Assembly (NCBI GenBank): GCA_037176845.1
Contig: JAYKXP010000073.1
Span: 186,001 to 250,000, forward strand
Direction of reading: 5' to 3'
Source: Paramarasmius palmivorus
Taxonomy: Eukaryota; Basidiomycota; Agaricomycetes; Agaricales; Marasmiaceae
DNA: 64,000 nucleotides
Below, in pieces: positions 34,311 to 47,325 of this stretch. The translations under genes were made by a program, and so were the position numbers. Below the pieces are notes generated by a model. That model searched no databases, was not told the DNA's origin, and saw only the letters and a list, made by a program, of their open reading frames with translations. Position 1 is the first letter of the stretch. Every line of letters begins with the position of its first letter.

Positions 34311-36936
34311 ATGGCTCGCACGAACAGCGCCGAGTCTGTCGACCACGATGGTGTTCACACCCCGCTTCCTACTCATCAAGGCTTTGAACCGCCAAGGGCA
34401 TCATATCTCGGCGCTGGCTCGGAAACTCCCAGGGATTCAGCACCAGGAACGCCCAATAACTCTTCACCTTTACTGCCCATGCAGGACAAGTTTGAGTCTA
34501 ACGACTATGCCGCCGAGTCCGAACAAAACGCCAGGAAAGAAGCCAAGGGCAGACGACGAACCTTGATTGTGGCCGGAATCATTCTTGCAGTCATCGCCAT
34601 TGTTGTTCTAGCCGTGGTTTTACCTGTTTACTTTGTGGTTATCAAGCCGAAGAACAGCAACGCGTCTTCATCGAGCAATGCAGGGGGTGGGAGTGTGGGA
34701 GATGGTTCGGGTAACCCACAGAGTCCAACGGGAGCGACTTCTGGTGGTGATGGGTCTCAAATCATTACTGACGATGGGGAGACTTTCACATACAACAATA
34801 AATTCGGAGGCTTTTGTGAGTATCATCGTCTTTTTTTTTTTTACCGTCGGTTCGTCCTGCGACCAAGCGCGCCCTTTTTCTCCTATTTTCACGCCACAAG
34901 CTGTTTGACTTGTTTCGCGTGGCGTTTACACACATACATATTCTAATCTTGCGCTTGTATCATAGGGGTGTCAGATCCTCAAGATCCTTACAACAATAAC
35001 GCTAGACCCAATTCTTGGACTCCGCCATTGAACCAGACGTGGGATTTCGCTAAGGATCGTATTTTTGGGTGCGTACAACTATTCATGACATACATGTTAC
35101 CTGACTCAAATGCGCGTTTAGTGTGAATCTCGGCGGTTTATTCGTACTCGAGCCGTTCATTAGCCCAAGGTTATTCCAAAAGTACCCCGGCTCCGTCGAC
35201 GAGTGGACTCTCAGCGAGGCCATGGCAGCCGATACTGCAAGCGGCGGCCTTGATCAACTAGAGGATCATTACAAGACTTTCATTGTAGGCGTATCTTGTT
35301 CTATTTGACTCTATTATCCTCAGCCATCTCCTCCAGACCGAGAAAGATATCGCGGAGATAGCAGGAGCCGGTTTGAACTGGGTCAGGTTACCAGTCCCTT
35401 TCTGGGCTATCGACACCTGGCCAGGTGAACCTTTCCTAGCTCAAACATCCTGGAAGTAAGTAGGACAGCTTTTGCTCTCCGGCTATTACTGAGTCTGTTA
35501 TTAGATACATCCTTCGTGTCCTTGGCTGGTGCAGGAAATACGGACTTCGAGTCAATCTAGACCTTCACACTATTCCCGGTTCTCAGAACGGTAGGTGCAG
35601 GGTCGTATTCGTGTAGCGCTCAGACAATGACGTCTTCCCAGGCTACAATCACTCCGGTAAAGGCGGCCAAATCAACTTTTTGAACGGTGTAATGGGTATT
35701 GCCAATGCTCAGAGGGCCCTGAACTACATCCGTATCTTCACTGAGTTCATATCTCAGCCTGAGTACAACAACCTCGTTCCCATCTTTGGCATCATCAACG
35801 AAGCCCTCGTGTCTGAAATCGGCAAGGATGTGATGACAGCTTTGTTCGTACCGCTTTTCCTATCTCATTGCTCTTGAGATCCTTACTGCCCATTCACAGC
35901 TATCTTGAATCATACGAGATGATTCGTGGTATCACAGGCATCGGTGAAGGCAAGGGGGCCTACATTTCGATTCATGATGGCTTCCAGGACGTGAACTCGT
36001 GGAATGGTTTCCTTCCTGGCGCAGACCGTTTCATTATGGATAGCCACCCCTATTTCGCTTTCGGTGGTGGCGCAAACGATGATCCCATCGCTACTGGCTC
36101 TGGCTTGCAAGCTGGCGGACCTTGGCCCTTGCAAGCTTGCAACGCTTGGGGACCTTCTTTGAACAGAAGGTGAGCTCATTTTGACTGTCAAGTGATCATT
36201 GCTGACATGTGCCACCAGTCGGACTGGCTTTGGTGTCACCATTGCTGGAGAGTTTAGCAATGGCTACAATGACTGCGGTCTCTTCCTCAAGGGCGTTCCA
36301 GGCTCACACACCTACGGCGGTGACTGCAGTATCTTCCAGGATTCGTCGAACTGGAACCAGACCCTGAAGGATGGCATCAAAGCCTTCGCTTTGGCCAGTA
36401 TGGACGCCACCCATGACTTCTTCTTTTGGACATGGAAGATCGGCAACTCCCTCGATAATGAACGAGTCGAGTCACCGCTTTGGTCATACCAACTTGGATA
36501 CGAAAATGGCTGGATGCCAACAGATCCCAGGGAATCAAATGGTTACTGTGCCGCCCTCGGGGTGAATGAGCCGTTTGATGGAACCTACCAGCCTTGGATG
36601 ACTGGTGGCGCTGGTGCCGGAACGATTGCAGCAACCGCTACCGCTGGGTTAGAGTGGCCCCCAACTTCGATTAATGGTATCCCCGCCGGTTCTATGGCTT
36701 TTGCTCCCACCTATACCCCCACAGCTCCCATTCACACGTTACCAGGGCCCTCCGTTACCAAGGGAGCGACTTCCGTAGATGGCTGGTTCGATAGTGCCGA
36801 TACTACTGGGGCTCCTACGACCATCGCTGGTTGTACTTATCCAGATGGATGGAATGCTCAGGACGCCGCTTTGCCCGCTACCCAGTGCGGAGGTGATGCC
36901 GCTGCCACCCCAACTTCGCCGCCTACTAGACGTTAA
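34311..36936 (+). CDS. Exo-beta-1,3-glucanase, GH5_9-like, type II membrane protein
   Basis: Predicted glucan 1,3-beta-glucosidase of glycoside hydrolase family 5, remodelling wall beta-1,3-glucan at the plasma membrane or cell surface. The start at 34311 (MARTNSAESVDHDG) follows an upstream stop. Residues about 1-85 are cytoplasmic, Ser/Pro-rich, and end in KEAKGRRR. A signal-anchor helix follows (TLIVAGIILAVIAIVVLAVV), then a Ser/Gly linker. The catalytic domain starts at YNNNARPNSWTPPLNQTWDF and contains GVNLGGLFVLEPFISPRLF, GAGLNWVRLPVPFWAID, NLDLHTIPGSQNG, the acid/base Glu in FGIINEALVS, DSHPYFAFG and the nucleophile Glu in GVTIAGEFSNGYNDC. It ends THDFFFWTWKIG, a Thr/Pro-rich stretch and a stop at 36936. 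About seven short introns, with donors at about 34,815, 35,069, 35,284, 35,456, 35,590, 35,847 and 36,169. Length and architecture fit intact family members. Confidence 0.93.
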
Positions 36937-39900
36937 GGTTCTAGAACTTATGTGTCTATTCGCCTCCGTCGTTTGAACTTGGTTTGGCATTTTACCACCG
37001 TGACGATCCCGATTCATACAGCCCACATTCTTCCTTCATCTTGGTCTCAAAATTGGTCTCCGACGTAACGTTCGTTTACCACACACACTCCTGATCCTTT
37101 TCTGTGTACTATTCGGTCTGGACATTCTTCGCTTTGTGTTTAAACGACATATTTATCCTCACTGTACCAACTTCTTGGCTACGTATCATATTACCAGCTT
37201 ACACTACACTCTCGATATCTATCCCCTATGTACCATTGACACTCGATACATCAGCCAGCACCGGAAGCTTACATATAATATAAACTGCTAGAGCATCAGG
37301 ACATTATCATGTACCTTTTGGAATACAATCGTGCCTTGCTGTCTTTGCGTGGGTTTCGATATCTGGCTTCTGTTTGCTTCCTTCTGGGTCTTTGGCCGAT
37401 GTCATCCTGAAGCTTCAGGCATGCGATGATGGACTACGGGAAAGCAGGTACAATCTTGAAGTACGTAGGTACCAACACCCCCCAGGGTGCCTAGACAGAT
37501 AGACATTCGCATGCGGGGATCCTTGGGCTTGATGATGTTCTCTTTGCATTCTCCCCTCTGATAAATAAAGTGACTCACTTGTCATCGTCAATTCAAGTCA
37601 AAGCAGTGACCTGTGGGTGAAGAACAGGGTGTAATGAGCTACAAACAAGCGATAGAAATGATGTAGAGGCGGATTTTGAGTTCAGTAAAGCCTTTGAGGT
37701 TCAATCACTGCCCAGCCTCCGGACCTGAGCTTAAGGCAGATGGGATCCCACTATCGCACTGGTTATAATTAAAAGCCTCCGTTCCGCCTAGCGGATCTAA
37801 ACGAGCCATATGATCTAGTTTTGGAGGCAGAGCAACGACCACAAGGCCTACCTTTCGGGATCTGCTCCCAAAAAACAGCACGGAGGAGTAATTCTGCGGG
37901 ACTCGGGGCAGGCTGGGGGCATAGTGCGTACCTAAAGCGAGGTTTGTATTGATGTCGAAAGGTCGCCGAGTTTTGAAGGCATGCCGAAGTTTCCCCCTGA
38001 AATATTTCCTTGTTCGTGACTTATGCGCTATCCTCCGAAACCTTTTCTTATCTATCCTTGTCTACTCTATATACCCTTCACGTTTCCAGAGGGCCGAAGT
38101 GCAATAGATTGACATAGGGGACGCTCTCCGGCTCTGGTTTAGTGTGAGGGACGTAACGGCCCTATTGAGTCATACCTTGATTCCTTGGATCAGTTGTCCC
38201 AAGCGTTCTCGTACGGTTTGAATGTCGTGGACTGCGGGATATTTCAGTGAGCTGGGACTGGTCCCATCGAAGATCAGAATGACCTTGTGTGACAAAAGAT
38301 AAATTCCCGTGCGCGCCCAGTTCAAAAACCGGTCTCTTCAAACTTCAAAGCGCTGCTTCTTTAGCTTCGGTGAGAGGGTGGGATGCGAGTGTCCGAATTA
38401 ATATCTCTCCGTTCTCTCGCGGGATCGGGGATCCAAGGCTTCCGTGACATGGTCATGAGTGGTCAGCCGATGTCGACAGAATAAGAATCTATTCTATTCC
38501 AGTTCTTTTACTCACGTCTTGGGTATGCAATGTGTATATTCCTTCCCAACATCCGACGTCATTCCTAAGGCTGTGAAATTGCAAGGCTTGGTGTTGTTGA
38601 AAGAGGCCTTGGAGATCCTCAACATACTTTGAGTGCTGGTGAATGGGAGCGAAAAACAAAAGTGGCCGTCGATTCGGCTGAATCGTGATTGGCCGAGCCT
38701 ATCGGAGATACAACGCGTGATCGCGTCATCTGTGTGACTTCGTCACGTTGATGTGACAGACATTTTCTGTCTTTTCCCATTCGTTCTGTCGCAGCCTATC
38801 GCCACCGTCAAGCTAAGGTAATCTGCGTTACAAACTGTTGGACCTTGTAGGGGATCGTGTATCGATACTCTTGACTATCCTCATAGGTGCGTTCCCGTCG
38901 TCTTTTGTTTCCCTGACTTTCAAGCGAAGTCAAATCCTTTTGTCTTGGGCACCCTGACAGCACGTTGACGCTGTTTTTCTCATATGAACACCCGTTAGAT
39001 GGTCATTGTTTGTAGAGGTTGCCGAAAAAAGCTTCCCCATATGATAGCGCGTCCGAATTTGTGGCGTTAGTCACTTCCGCCCAGTACTGACTTCCGCCTC
39101 CGCTCCAACTACCATCGCATTTTCGCGTGGGCTTTTGGAGCAGAGATGAGAGAAAAGAAGGATAAGTTTGACACCCACATACAATGAGTGAGCTGTGCTC
39201 CAGCTACATGTCAGCAGTACTGTAACACTGTGACACAATCTCATACTGCACGCTGCTTCTTCGATCTTGCTGTATGGCTGAGACGTGCTCAATCAAACTG
39301 GTTCAGTTCATTCTTTCGAACGCCTTCATTCTGCTTCTTTTTGATCCCAGCTTGCCTGTAACATCGAGGAATCTTCATTCTGACATCAACTTTCACAAAC
39401 AAGGAGCTAGATACGTGATAGTTGCCGAGAATGGTTTGGACAAGGCCTAGAGACTGGTCGTCGCCCCGCAACCAAGGAGCCTGGGTTTCAATAGTACTTT
39501 TGATTAGGCGCTCTTCAATGAACTGAACATTCCAAATACATGCGCCGATCTCATAGGAAGGTGATTTTCACGTTCTGATCATGTACTATCGCGATGACAT
39601 CGTTTTAGGCTGGTTTTTCTCGGCTAGCTCAACTTTCTAGCCGATGCGGACTCTTCCGAGTCGTTAACAGCCTTTTCCCTGGCGTGACGGCGCTTTCAGG
39701 AAGGGTCGTTTTCCAACAAATTCGGTGTAGTGACTCAAGGTATGTATCATGGGCTGCCGTTTGACTTCATTTCGATTCATTTCTTGGATTTGGTCAATTT
39801 TTGACTAAATAGGTAAAATATAAACCTGACGGGAATACCCTGGTAATCTGAGCCAACGAAGTTCTCGGAAGTTCACAGAATATGAAGCTGAATCCTTGGT

Positions 39901-40580
39901 AAGTAACCGGACAATCCTGGATATGATTGGGTCGATGCACAACTCATGTCGTCGACAGCTGAAAGGTAAGCGTCTTTGCGAGATTTCCACCAAAAAGTTG
40001 AGGCTTCTTTCCCCATTCAGGACAACGGCAACACAACATACCGGAGATGCTGTGCACGTTTGCCTCATTTCGGTCATTAAAGTTTCTACAGTCCTGAAGG
40101 TACGGGCGGTCATGGTCACTAGCATGCGTTTGGGTCGTCTGGGTTAGTCTGTCGATGAAAAACCATGTTCACGCATGTACAGATTCAAAGGAAGCCCGAA
40201 AAACTCAGCGCTCGGTTTCTCCACCTATTCATTGATTTACTTTGGACAAAAATGATATGGCCACATTGGCACCGTTTAGATGACGGCAAATCCCTATATC
40301 AATTCCGTCCGATGGATCCAGACGCTTGGTCAGGGCAGAGGAAGTTCGACGACTCCTGTGCATCCGCTTACGGAAATAGAGATCTCGATAGGCGGTTCCA
40401 TTTGTGGTGCCGAATTACTGTTTGGCGCTAAAGACAGATCAGAGCTCTGTTGACTTTTTGATTTCTGACATACTCACCTTTCGGTCAATTCTTATAAAAG
40501 ATCGACCACTTCCCTCCGGTCTCTCACTGTACAACCTACTATCTCGACTCGTGTCCCAGCATCCGAATACCGAGATACCA
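36937..40580. other. 3.6-kb intergenic region upstream of the TEA factor
   Basis: No gene recognised. The first few hundred bases are pyrimidine-rich and probably the glucanase 3' region. Near 38,730-38,765 are several TGAC/GTCA words (GTGTGACTTCGTCACGTTGA), the type of site bound by bZIP factors. A minus-strand frame at 39805-40125 has acceptable composition but no motif or partner exon. The length suggests a large upstream control region for the regulator at 40,581. Confidence 0.45.
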
Positions 40581-42284
40581 ATGGATAGCGCTACTTGGTG
40601 TGCTCAAAGCTCATCCTCGAGCTCCTCCGCCTCTCCCTCTCCCACACTCGTGGATAACCTCCGTCTCTGCAACGACGACAACCTAGAGACCAATGACCAC
40701 CTTGGAACAAAAGACGTATTCCGGGATGTCGTGAAAGGAAGAAAAAGCTGGAAAACAATGAAAGGCGGAGAGATGGTCTGGTCTCCAGGTACTGTTGCTT
40801 TTTACCGACTACTTCGGCTATATCCTGATGTTTTTCTTCAGAACTAGAGGCTGCTCTTCTTGAAGGTAGTTTTACACCCCCTTCGCTTATACTTTCCCTT
40901 CTGACGAGTTCTTCATAGGATTGGCAAGTTATCAACCAGATGACTCGCGCGAGACTAGGTTGTTGGGCCGGTAAGACAACAGTTGTACACCGATAACAGT
41001 TGTTGATTCACACTGTTTGTCTAGCTTCCCCATGCGCAACAGATACATCTCCGCATATATATATCAAAAAACCGGAAAGCACCGTACTGCTAAGCAAGTA
41101 GGAAGCCGACTGCAACAACTCCGAGATACATGCGGTACAAAGAAATGTAAGTTATAATGATTGTGCTCCCCTACGCGTTCTATACTGACGTGCGATTACT
41201 GTAGTGCAACATCTCCTTTCGCCGTGCCGTCGGCCCGTCCCATCCAACACATCTAAAAGCTTCCACTACGGTTCTCTGCAGCGTTACGGCCTCTTGTCCG
41301 ACTCCGCGTCATCCAGTGATGGTTCTGCCCCTGCTTCGCCCATCTCTGATACCGAAGCTGCTTGGAGGTACAAGCAATATGGAGTGATGTATATCGATAT
41401 TCTCCCGGCGAATCAATCGAATGGTTCTTCGTCGACTCACTCTACCACTGACACTTCTCACTATGATTCCGTCGGGACTGGTGGCCCCCGACCTATCCGT
41501 AACATCGACCCGACCCTTACGTTCACCTCGCGCTGCACCCTTGATCGTACTGCCCGATCTTCCTTCCAGGTGCTCTCGAGCAAAGGCTACAACGTGCACG
41601 AGGAGAGTTGCTCCCTCCAGCCATCGGCGGGTGTTGACGATGGCAGTGGCTATCACTTCTACTCGACATCCTTGGTTCCCAAGTTCTGGAGCACAATCTG
41701 TGACGCCGCAGGTTAGCTCTACTACTTTTCTTGGTCAATCAAATTCTAACTCTTCCGCAGACCCGACAGAGTACACAATAAAGCACCAAATCGAGCAACA
41801 GACGGGAACCCCCTCTGTGTTGTTCTCGGCCACCTACAAATTTCGATATCCCATTGAGGCAGCTTCGCACCGAGGCCGGGTCTTAGACTCATCCTCGGAA
41901 TTCGACATGAAAACAGGTCAACATCCAGCCGTCGGCGCTCATTACTCCTTCGACTGCACACCTACTTCCGACGATGCCTTCGGAAGCCTGACGGACATGT
42001 CGTACTCTGCAAACAATGAGCTTGGAACTCTGTTCGAGCCCTATGGTGGAAACACTTCTCTACCGAGCACACCCAGATCAGAGGCAAGCATGTCAAGCGG
42101 ATACGGGCGAAGTGGGGAATCTTCCCCAACTTCGAACCAATGGTTCTTCGCTGAATCTTCCCAGATGAATTACGTATGTATCTGGACTCCTTTTCTCGCT
42201 GACGCATGCTTACCCTACCTCCCAGCGAATGGAATGATTCCGAAGACGCGTTCCGGAATACGTTATATTTATTCAATAATGTGA
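40581..42284 (+). CDS. TEA/ATTS-domain transcription factor
   Basis: Predicted DNA-binding regulator of the TEA/ATTS family (AbaA, Tec1 and TEAD relatives), which in fungi usually controls development. The start at 40581 gives a Ser-rich N-terminus. The TEA domain is spread over exons 1-4: VWSP|ELEAALLEG|LASYQPDDSRETRLLGR|FPMRNRYISAYIYQKTGKH, then the recognition helix RTAKQVGSRLQQLRDTC. All four joins have GT..AG introns and keep the frame. Downstream is a long region with YKQYGVMYIDILPAN and a beta-rich part (YTIKHQIEQQTGTPSVLFSA, then TYKFRYPIEA), followed by Ser/Thr-rich sequence. The 3' end is uncertain: after SSQMNY the possible splices give different short ends, one continuing EWNDSEDAFRNTLYLF. 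It is convergent with the gene at 42,517. Confidence 0.85.
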
Positions 42285-42516
42285 GTTCTCTTCATAATTG
42301 ACCTTCACTACAATATGAACTAAGCCTTCCTTTGTAGCTATGGTACTGCTATATCTCGGTCTGCAATTCGGAATAATATACCACAATCTGCCCTTACATT
42401 TCTACTGGAACGATCTTAGTATTTCTAGATAAGGACTACGTCGCTTTGCACTTTGCTTTCCCGGACCGTTCTACCCCCGTTTCCCAAAATGTTTTCTCAT
42501 AAGATCCCATGTAACA

Positions 42517-43200
42517 TTACACTATGTACCATTGTCGTAACTCTACAAAACAGTATGTCATCCCTATGTTTAAATCACTCTCGAACTCAAAGTCGCTTCT
42601 GCTTGTCTGGCTTCCTCGCTTCCCGCTCCGTAGATTCTCGAGCTGACTACGAAAGGAGTTAGCGTCCAGAAGACTTGCAAAATAGGCATCAAATAGCTTA
42701 CGACTCTTGAGAATAGAAATAATCTGAATTCTAGCCGTGAAGTCTTTTGACATCAACGACAAGTCAGAATTGTGATTGATTCCTCGGGTAATGCCCCGCG
42801 CCATCATCTCCTTTCTGGAACCCTCGGAAGTGGTGGAGTACGCGTTCACGAGGGCATCAATCCATGTACGCATAGCGATTGCACCGGCCATACCCTCCCA
42901 TTTACTTAACTCCAATACCATATTCGTGACGCCACCAACCACAACCGCAACTTCATTCTCGACCATTCCGACAAACTCAAACCCAATCTTGGTTTCTGGA
43001 AAATGCTTCTGAATGATGGCAAGTATTTGCTTGTAGGACGATCCGTCGCCTGCCTGACCAGCGACTGTGCCTCCCACGATCCAGGCTTTGGTTTTATCGA
43101 CAGCGCTGTACATGTCGCCACGCAAGGTAGGTGACATGCTCTTCTTCTCGGCGTTGGTGTTGGCCGCGGCTGCAAGCTGACTTGATAGATTGCGAAACAT
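42517..43200 (-). CDS. Hypothetical protein, about 227 aa, single exon
   Basis: Open frame from ATG 43200 (MFRNLSSQLAAAANTNAEKK) to a stop at 42517. It has an alanine- and glycine-rich N-terminal half with a hydrophobic beta/alpha run (GFEFVGMVENEVAVVVGGVT), then ISILKSRKLFDAYFASLLDA and a Ser/Arg-rich C-terminus. An ATG at 43251 in the same frame would add 17 residues. No signal peptide or catalytic motif recognised. It is convergent with the TEA factor and lies downstream of the ceramidase on the same strand. Possibly an N-terminal nuclear or mitochondrial protein; that is not resolvable here. Confidence 0.55.
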   Translation of the reverse strand: MFRNLSSQLAAAANTNAEKKSMSPTLRGDMYSAVDKTKAWIVGGTVAGQAGDGSSYKQILAIIQKHFPETKIGFEFVGMVENEVAVVVGGVTNMVLELSKWEGMAGAIAMRTWIDALVNAYSTTSEGSRKEMMARGITRGINHNSDLSLMSKDFTARIQIISILKSRKLFDAYFASLLDANSFRSQLENLRSGKRGSQTSRSDFEFESDLNIGMTYCFVELRQWYIV

Positions 43201-43417
43201 CGTGGGTGCGGACGTGGAGGTGAGGGGAAAGAAGGAGACCGCCCAGAGCAATCATAGCTTACGATTCAACCTCATGGGTACCTCGAGGCAATGTACCAAA
43301 ACGGAAGGAACATGAGTTGATCGAGCGCGGTAAATGCGAACATGACATTCATCGTAAATAATGATATCGAGGTGAGGTTTGTTCGAGGATTTCAACATGA
43401 GCGTTCAAGACATAACT

Positions 43418-46400
43418 TTATGCAGACACTGAGAATGTTGAAGATGTACCAGTAAATGCGGTGATAGAGCCAATAAGAGGCTTTGAGTCTCCAAAGTAAC
43501 GTATACGATAGGAGCCCGCTGTTAACAAAATCAGTCTCACTGGAAGGCTCTCAGGGGAAATTTTTTTACCAGGCGTGCCAGATTCAATTGTCCTAGCAAG
43601 AATTAATGAGGTTCACATGGAAACCGGGGAGAATGCAAGCGCCTTACCAAGATATGTTCACGGTACTTGTACCAAGAATCTAGAATGAAGTCAGACTGGG
43701 GTCCAGCTCATAAGCACCAACCAGGCGTACAGTGTTGTCCCTAGTCCAGCGATAAATCGTTGAAGGATGAGAATCCGACCTGACCGCCTTCCATTGCCCT
43801 GACACTGATTGTTCGACACTTAGGAAAGTGCCTTCCAAACGGAGGTTATTCTGCGACTGACGGTCAGGGAAAGAAAACATCTAAGACGCAAGATACCCAC
43901 CCTCGGATTGGCTCCAACGAAAGTTACGAACGCCGTCTCACCGGCACGATAAGGACTTGATGTCCTAACGTCGGCCATGACATCTCCAAATTTCTTGCCT
44001 ATAGGAGGATTATCCTGTATGACCCCAGTCTGTGGATTTGTCGAGGCCACTTAGACTCGCTTATTGCACCTGATTAAGCTCTTACCTGTAAAGAAATTGC
44101 CTTTGATGTTTGTTCAGCAGGTGCTGCATCAGAAGTGGGTTGACCAGAGACGCTCTGCGCGAGGAAAGGAAGTAGGCTGGAGTACTTGTCGATATAAGCT
44201 TCCAGGGTGACTGAAAATTGGACAAGTCAGTAATAAATTTTGGAGACCACAAAGCGCTTGGAAGGCCCACATTGACCGAAGATGGTTGAGGCCCCCTCAT
44301 ATCGCTGTACGCCATATTCTTCACGAGTGGTGACATAGTGCCCGTAGGTGTTCGCTGGCCCAGCGACAACAACGTAAGCATCATTGCCGATGATCCCCGA
44401 GGATATGAGCTTTGCCCGAATTGCTTCGCTACGTAAGATTAGAACAACACAAGAAAAAAGAACATGTGGTCTTAGCATCGTTCGATTTCATTTAGGAAAG
44501 GCTAACGGACCGTATTCTTCTCCCAGCCATCGTGGTTAATTCGCCTAATAAATAGGAAATTCTTCAGTATCGCTCACGGGAACAAGAAGTTTGATATACC
44601 TGGCATAATGAGCATCACTTGTTTTTTTTGCAGAAGCGTCATTTTAATTTACTTCGGATCATCAATGTGAACATACCAAAGTTTCCAGCACGGAGGATCT
44701 GGATATCGACTGTGCTTGGGGACCACTCGTACGGAAAGTGCGCATAACCCTAAGAGTGATAAGGGTTGAGTAACCGATTTTTTCGGTAAAGCCGAATGCC
44801 ACGTACTGTATTCAACAGGATGGGTTTGGGATCCTGACATGCTTTCTGGTCTGCATTAGGGAAAGGCGTCACGGCGCCTGTGAGGAACAGTACAGGAAGA
44901 CATGTCAGAAATCGTTCTGATTCGAATCCGAAGGGCGTCAGAAAACACCTGAAAAACTAACCTTTAACAATCTCCCAGAATGGATTTCTGTCATCATGAG
45001 CACAATCCTTAGTCAAAGCGGCGCAAGGGTAATACGCGAAGGTAAAAAAATACGTACTGCGGCTGCGAAGTATTGCTACCCTGAACAAAATCAAAGGCTC
45101 CGGGACCATCTCTGACAAGCGAAAAAACGATCGGAGTCGGTTGAGGTATCTCGACAAAGGCGATTGAACAAACTTACGTCGTCCCGCCCGCGAACCCATA
45201 TCCTAGAATACAAAGTCAGAGTCCAGGGTATTGGGGACTGGGTTCTTGACACCTACCAAGAGCAGGAGGACATGTTCTCGCCGTCGTGCCATTCGGCAGT
45301 GTAAACGTGTGATTTGCCCTAACCGAAAAAGTCGAAATTGTCTTGTTCAGGGAAGAAGGAATCAATAGCGTAGCTAAAGATAACTTACATATTCATGTAC
45401 ACGTGTACACTCCTCACCGCTCCAGATACAGGAGATAGATTGCCATTCATGATAGTCTGTGCACCTTGGAACTGTGCGAGTCCGATAAGTCTGTTAGACT
45501 CAAAATCAGAGGTGCGGAACCCTGGACCGCTAGGACCGAACGTTTTCAGCTAGCTGCACTTCGGAAGTTCGCAATCGCAACTCACCGACCATGGCAGTCC
45601 TGGGCAGTACCGCCGCACGTGGATTGATTGAAAGTGCAGGGCATTCCATCATATGGTTTTCCAGGGCTCTCACAAAAGGCACCCAATCTGTGAAATGGAG
45701 TTCAGGGTTCGGGTAGAGAATGGAATCCGCGAAACATACGTGTTAGGGCTAGTATCCCCCACATTCGCTGTCAGAAGCAGAAGACATCAGTGGAGGTGAT
45801 TATCTGATACGGTCTTGAAATACCTTGAGTGAATCCGGCAACGAAGGTGGTATTTCCCGGCATTGACGCGGGTTCTACTGAAGCTGGGGTCCGGAAACAT
45901 GTTAGTTCCCCTGGAATTTCACCGAAGAGATGAGTACCACACACCTTCATACAAAAACGCAGCCATGCCCTTGTTATCGGTGCTGACCAGGGTGTTGTTC
46001 TAGGCCAAACCAAGATGTAATTAGCCGTTTACACGCCGCGAGTGTGAGACAGCGCCCATACCTCATACAAACTTGTGCCATGGACGGCAAAGAAGCTGAG
46101 GAAACCCCGCGCTTTCCCACTAGCATCATCGAACCTTAACAAGGTCATGTCCTTGTCCTGATCGAATTGATATCGTGCCCTTTCATCGGCCGGATTGGCC
46201 AGATATGCAGATGGGGACCTATTGATATTGGCATCCAAAATCGTCGTATTTCCGAGACTCAATTTGCCAGGAGCCAAGTTATCATGAGCTCTCTTTACAG
46301 CTAGTACAGTACCCTGTACGATCGCATCAGCTGTCTGCTTAACGTAGCCTAGAGCTGTAACTTGTGGGAGAAGGTCCTCCAAGTAACCGCCCACACCGGC

Positions 46401-47325
46401 GTGTTGATGAGTTCCGACGAACGCGATGTTTTCATTCGTATAGACACCGGGGAATTGCGAGGTTAGTTGTTGGACAATCGAACGACGGACGCCCGTGTCA
46501 CCCATTGCGATATCTGCGCAGATCAATCAATAGTTAGTCCTTGGGTCCGGCGAATTGATCGTTCAAAAGGGTGTAAAAGGTGTTATTTCTAGACAGCGCT
46601 CTGATCGCCTTCTGGACATGGAGAGTGGCTCCACTGTCCACGCGCTAGTCACGAGCACGACGCATGGACGAGCGTATAAGGAACATAGATCCAGCGCTTA
46701 GTACTAAAGATTCGGCGGTATGAACTACTCCGTGAAGCAGAGGTGATGAAGGGAAGAGCGTGGCAAGACACGTCGAACAACAGTTGTTCAAATGAAATTG
46801 GTGAACCAGCATGACTCACCAGAGTTGATGAACACGATTCGGTTGTTCGAGCTTGCAGCCTCAGCAATTATGAAAGCTCGACTCCTCTGGCGCATGTGTA
46901 AACCCGTGTCTGTCTGTGCAAGGGAAGCATAGCCCTACGTGGGAGGACACTTTAGTATTGGATTGCATCTCGGGATACGAGGGTACCCCTCACCATCATG
47001 TTGGTTTCCACGACAGGCCTTGAGAAAATTCTTCAACATCTATTCAATTTCAGAGCACACAGGAGGCTTCACCCAGTTATATCGCCAACTCCTGTATCGT
47101 TGTAAGCTTTCGTTATCGTAAAGGTACATTGATAGGTGACGCACCCAAGCCTAGAAGATACTCCTGCGCAACCACTCCAATCACTCCTCCATTTCGATGA
47201 AACAACGGGCCAGAGGCTAAAAATGCCGTCAGATACCACACAAAGCCTGTCATTGAGTCGAATAATCCTCGAATGAGCTCCCAAAAGTTGAAAGGGAGGG
47301 TATCGTGGTAAGAAAGGAGAGGCAT
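43418..47325 (-). CDS. Neutral/alkaline non-lysosomal ceramidase
   Basis: Hydrolyses ceramide to sphingosine and fatty acid; secreted or surface enzyme of the neutral ceramidase family. The start at 47325 (MPLLSYHDTLPFNF) precedes a hydrophobic signal segment (MTGFVWYLTAFLASGPLF). Very short exons then give EYLLGLG|VGDITG|PVVETNMM|GYASLAQTDTG, matching the family start. Next come SRAFIIAEA and the long exon MGDTGVRRSIVQQL with the metal/active-site segment GTHQHAGVGGY, then GFLSFFAVHGTSLYE, NTLVSTDNKGMAAFLYE, and the nucleophile motif NVGDTSPN (about 45,740). Further on are PCTFNQSTCGGTAQDCHGRG, VSGQWKAVRSDS, and the C-terminal beta-domain AGSYRIRYFGDSKPL ending with TAA at 43418. More than fifteen introns of about 50-60 bp. 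Exons between 45,200 and 43,900 were only partly traced. All key family motifs are present, so it is probably functional. Confidence 0.9.

Noticed and set aside
39805..40125. 106-residue minus-strand open frame upstream of the TEA factor
   Set aside because: Acceptable composition but no motif, no partner exons and no conserved start context; not supported as a gene.
41421..42284. 287-residue plus-strand open frame as an independent gene
   Set aside because: Only its part after about 41,760 is real, as an exon of the TEA factor; the earlier part is out of frame with the 41,204-41,716 exon that carries the protein.
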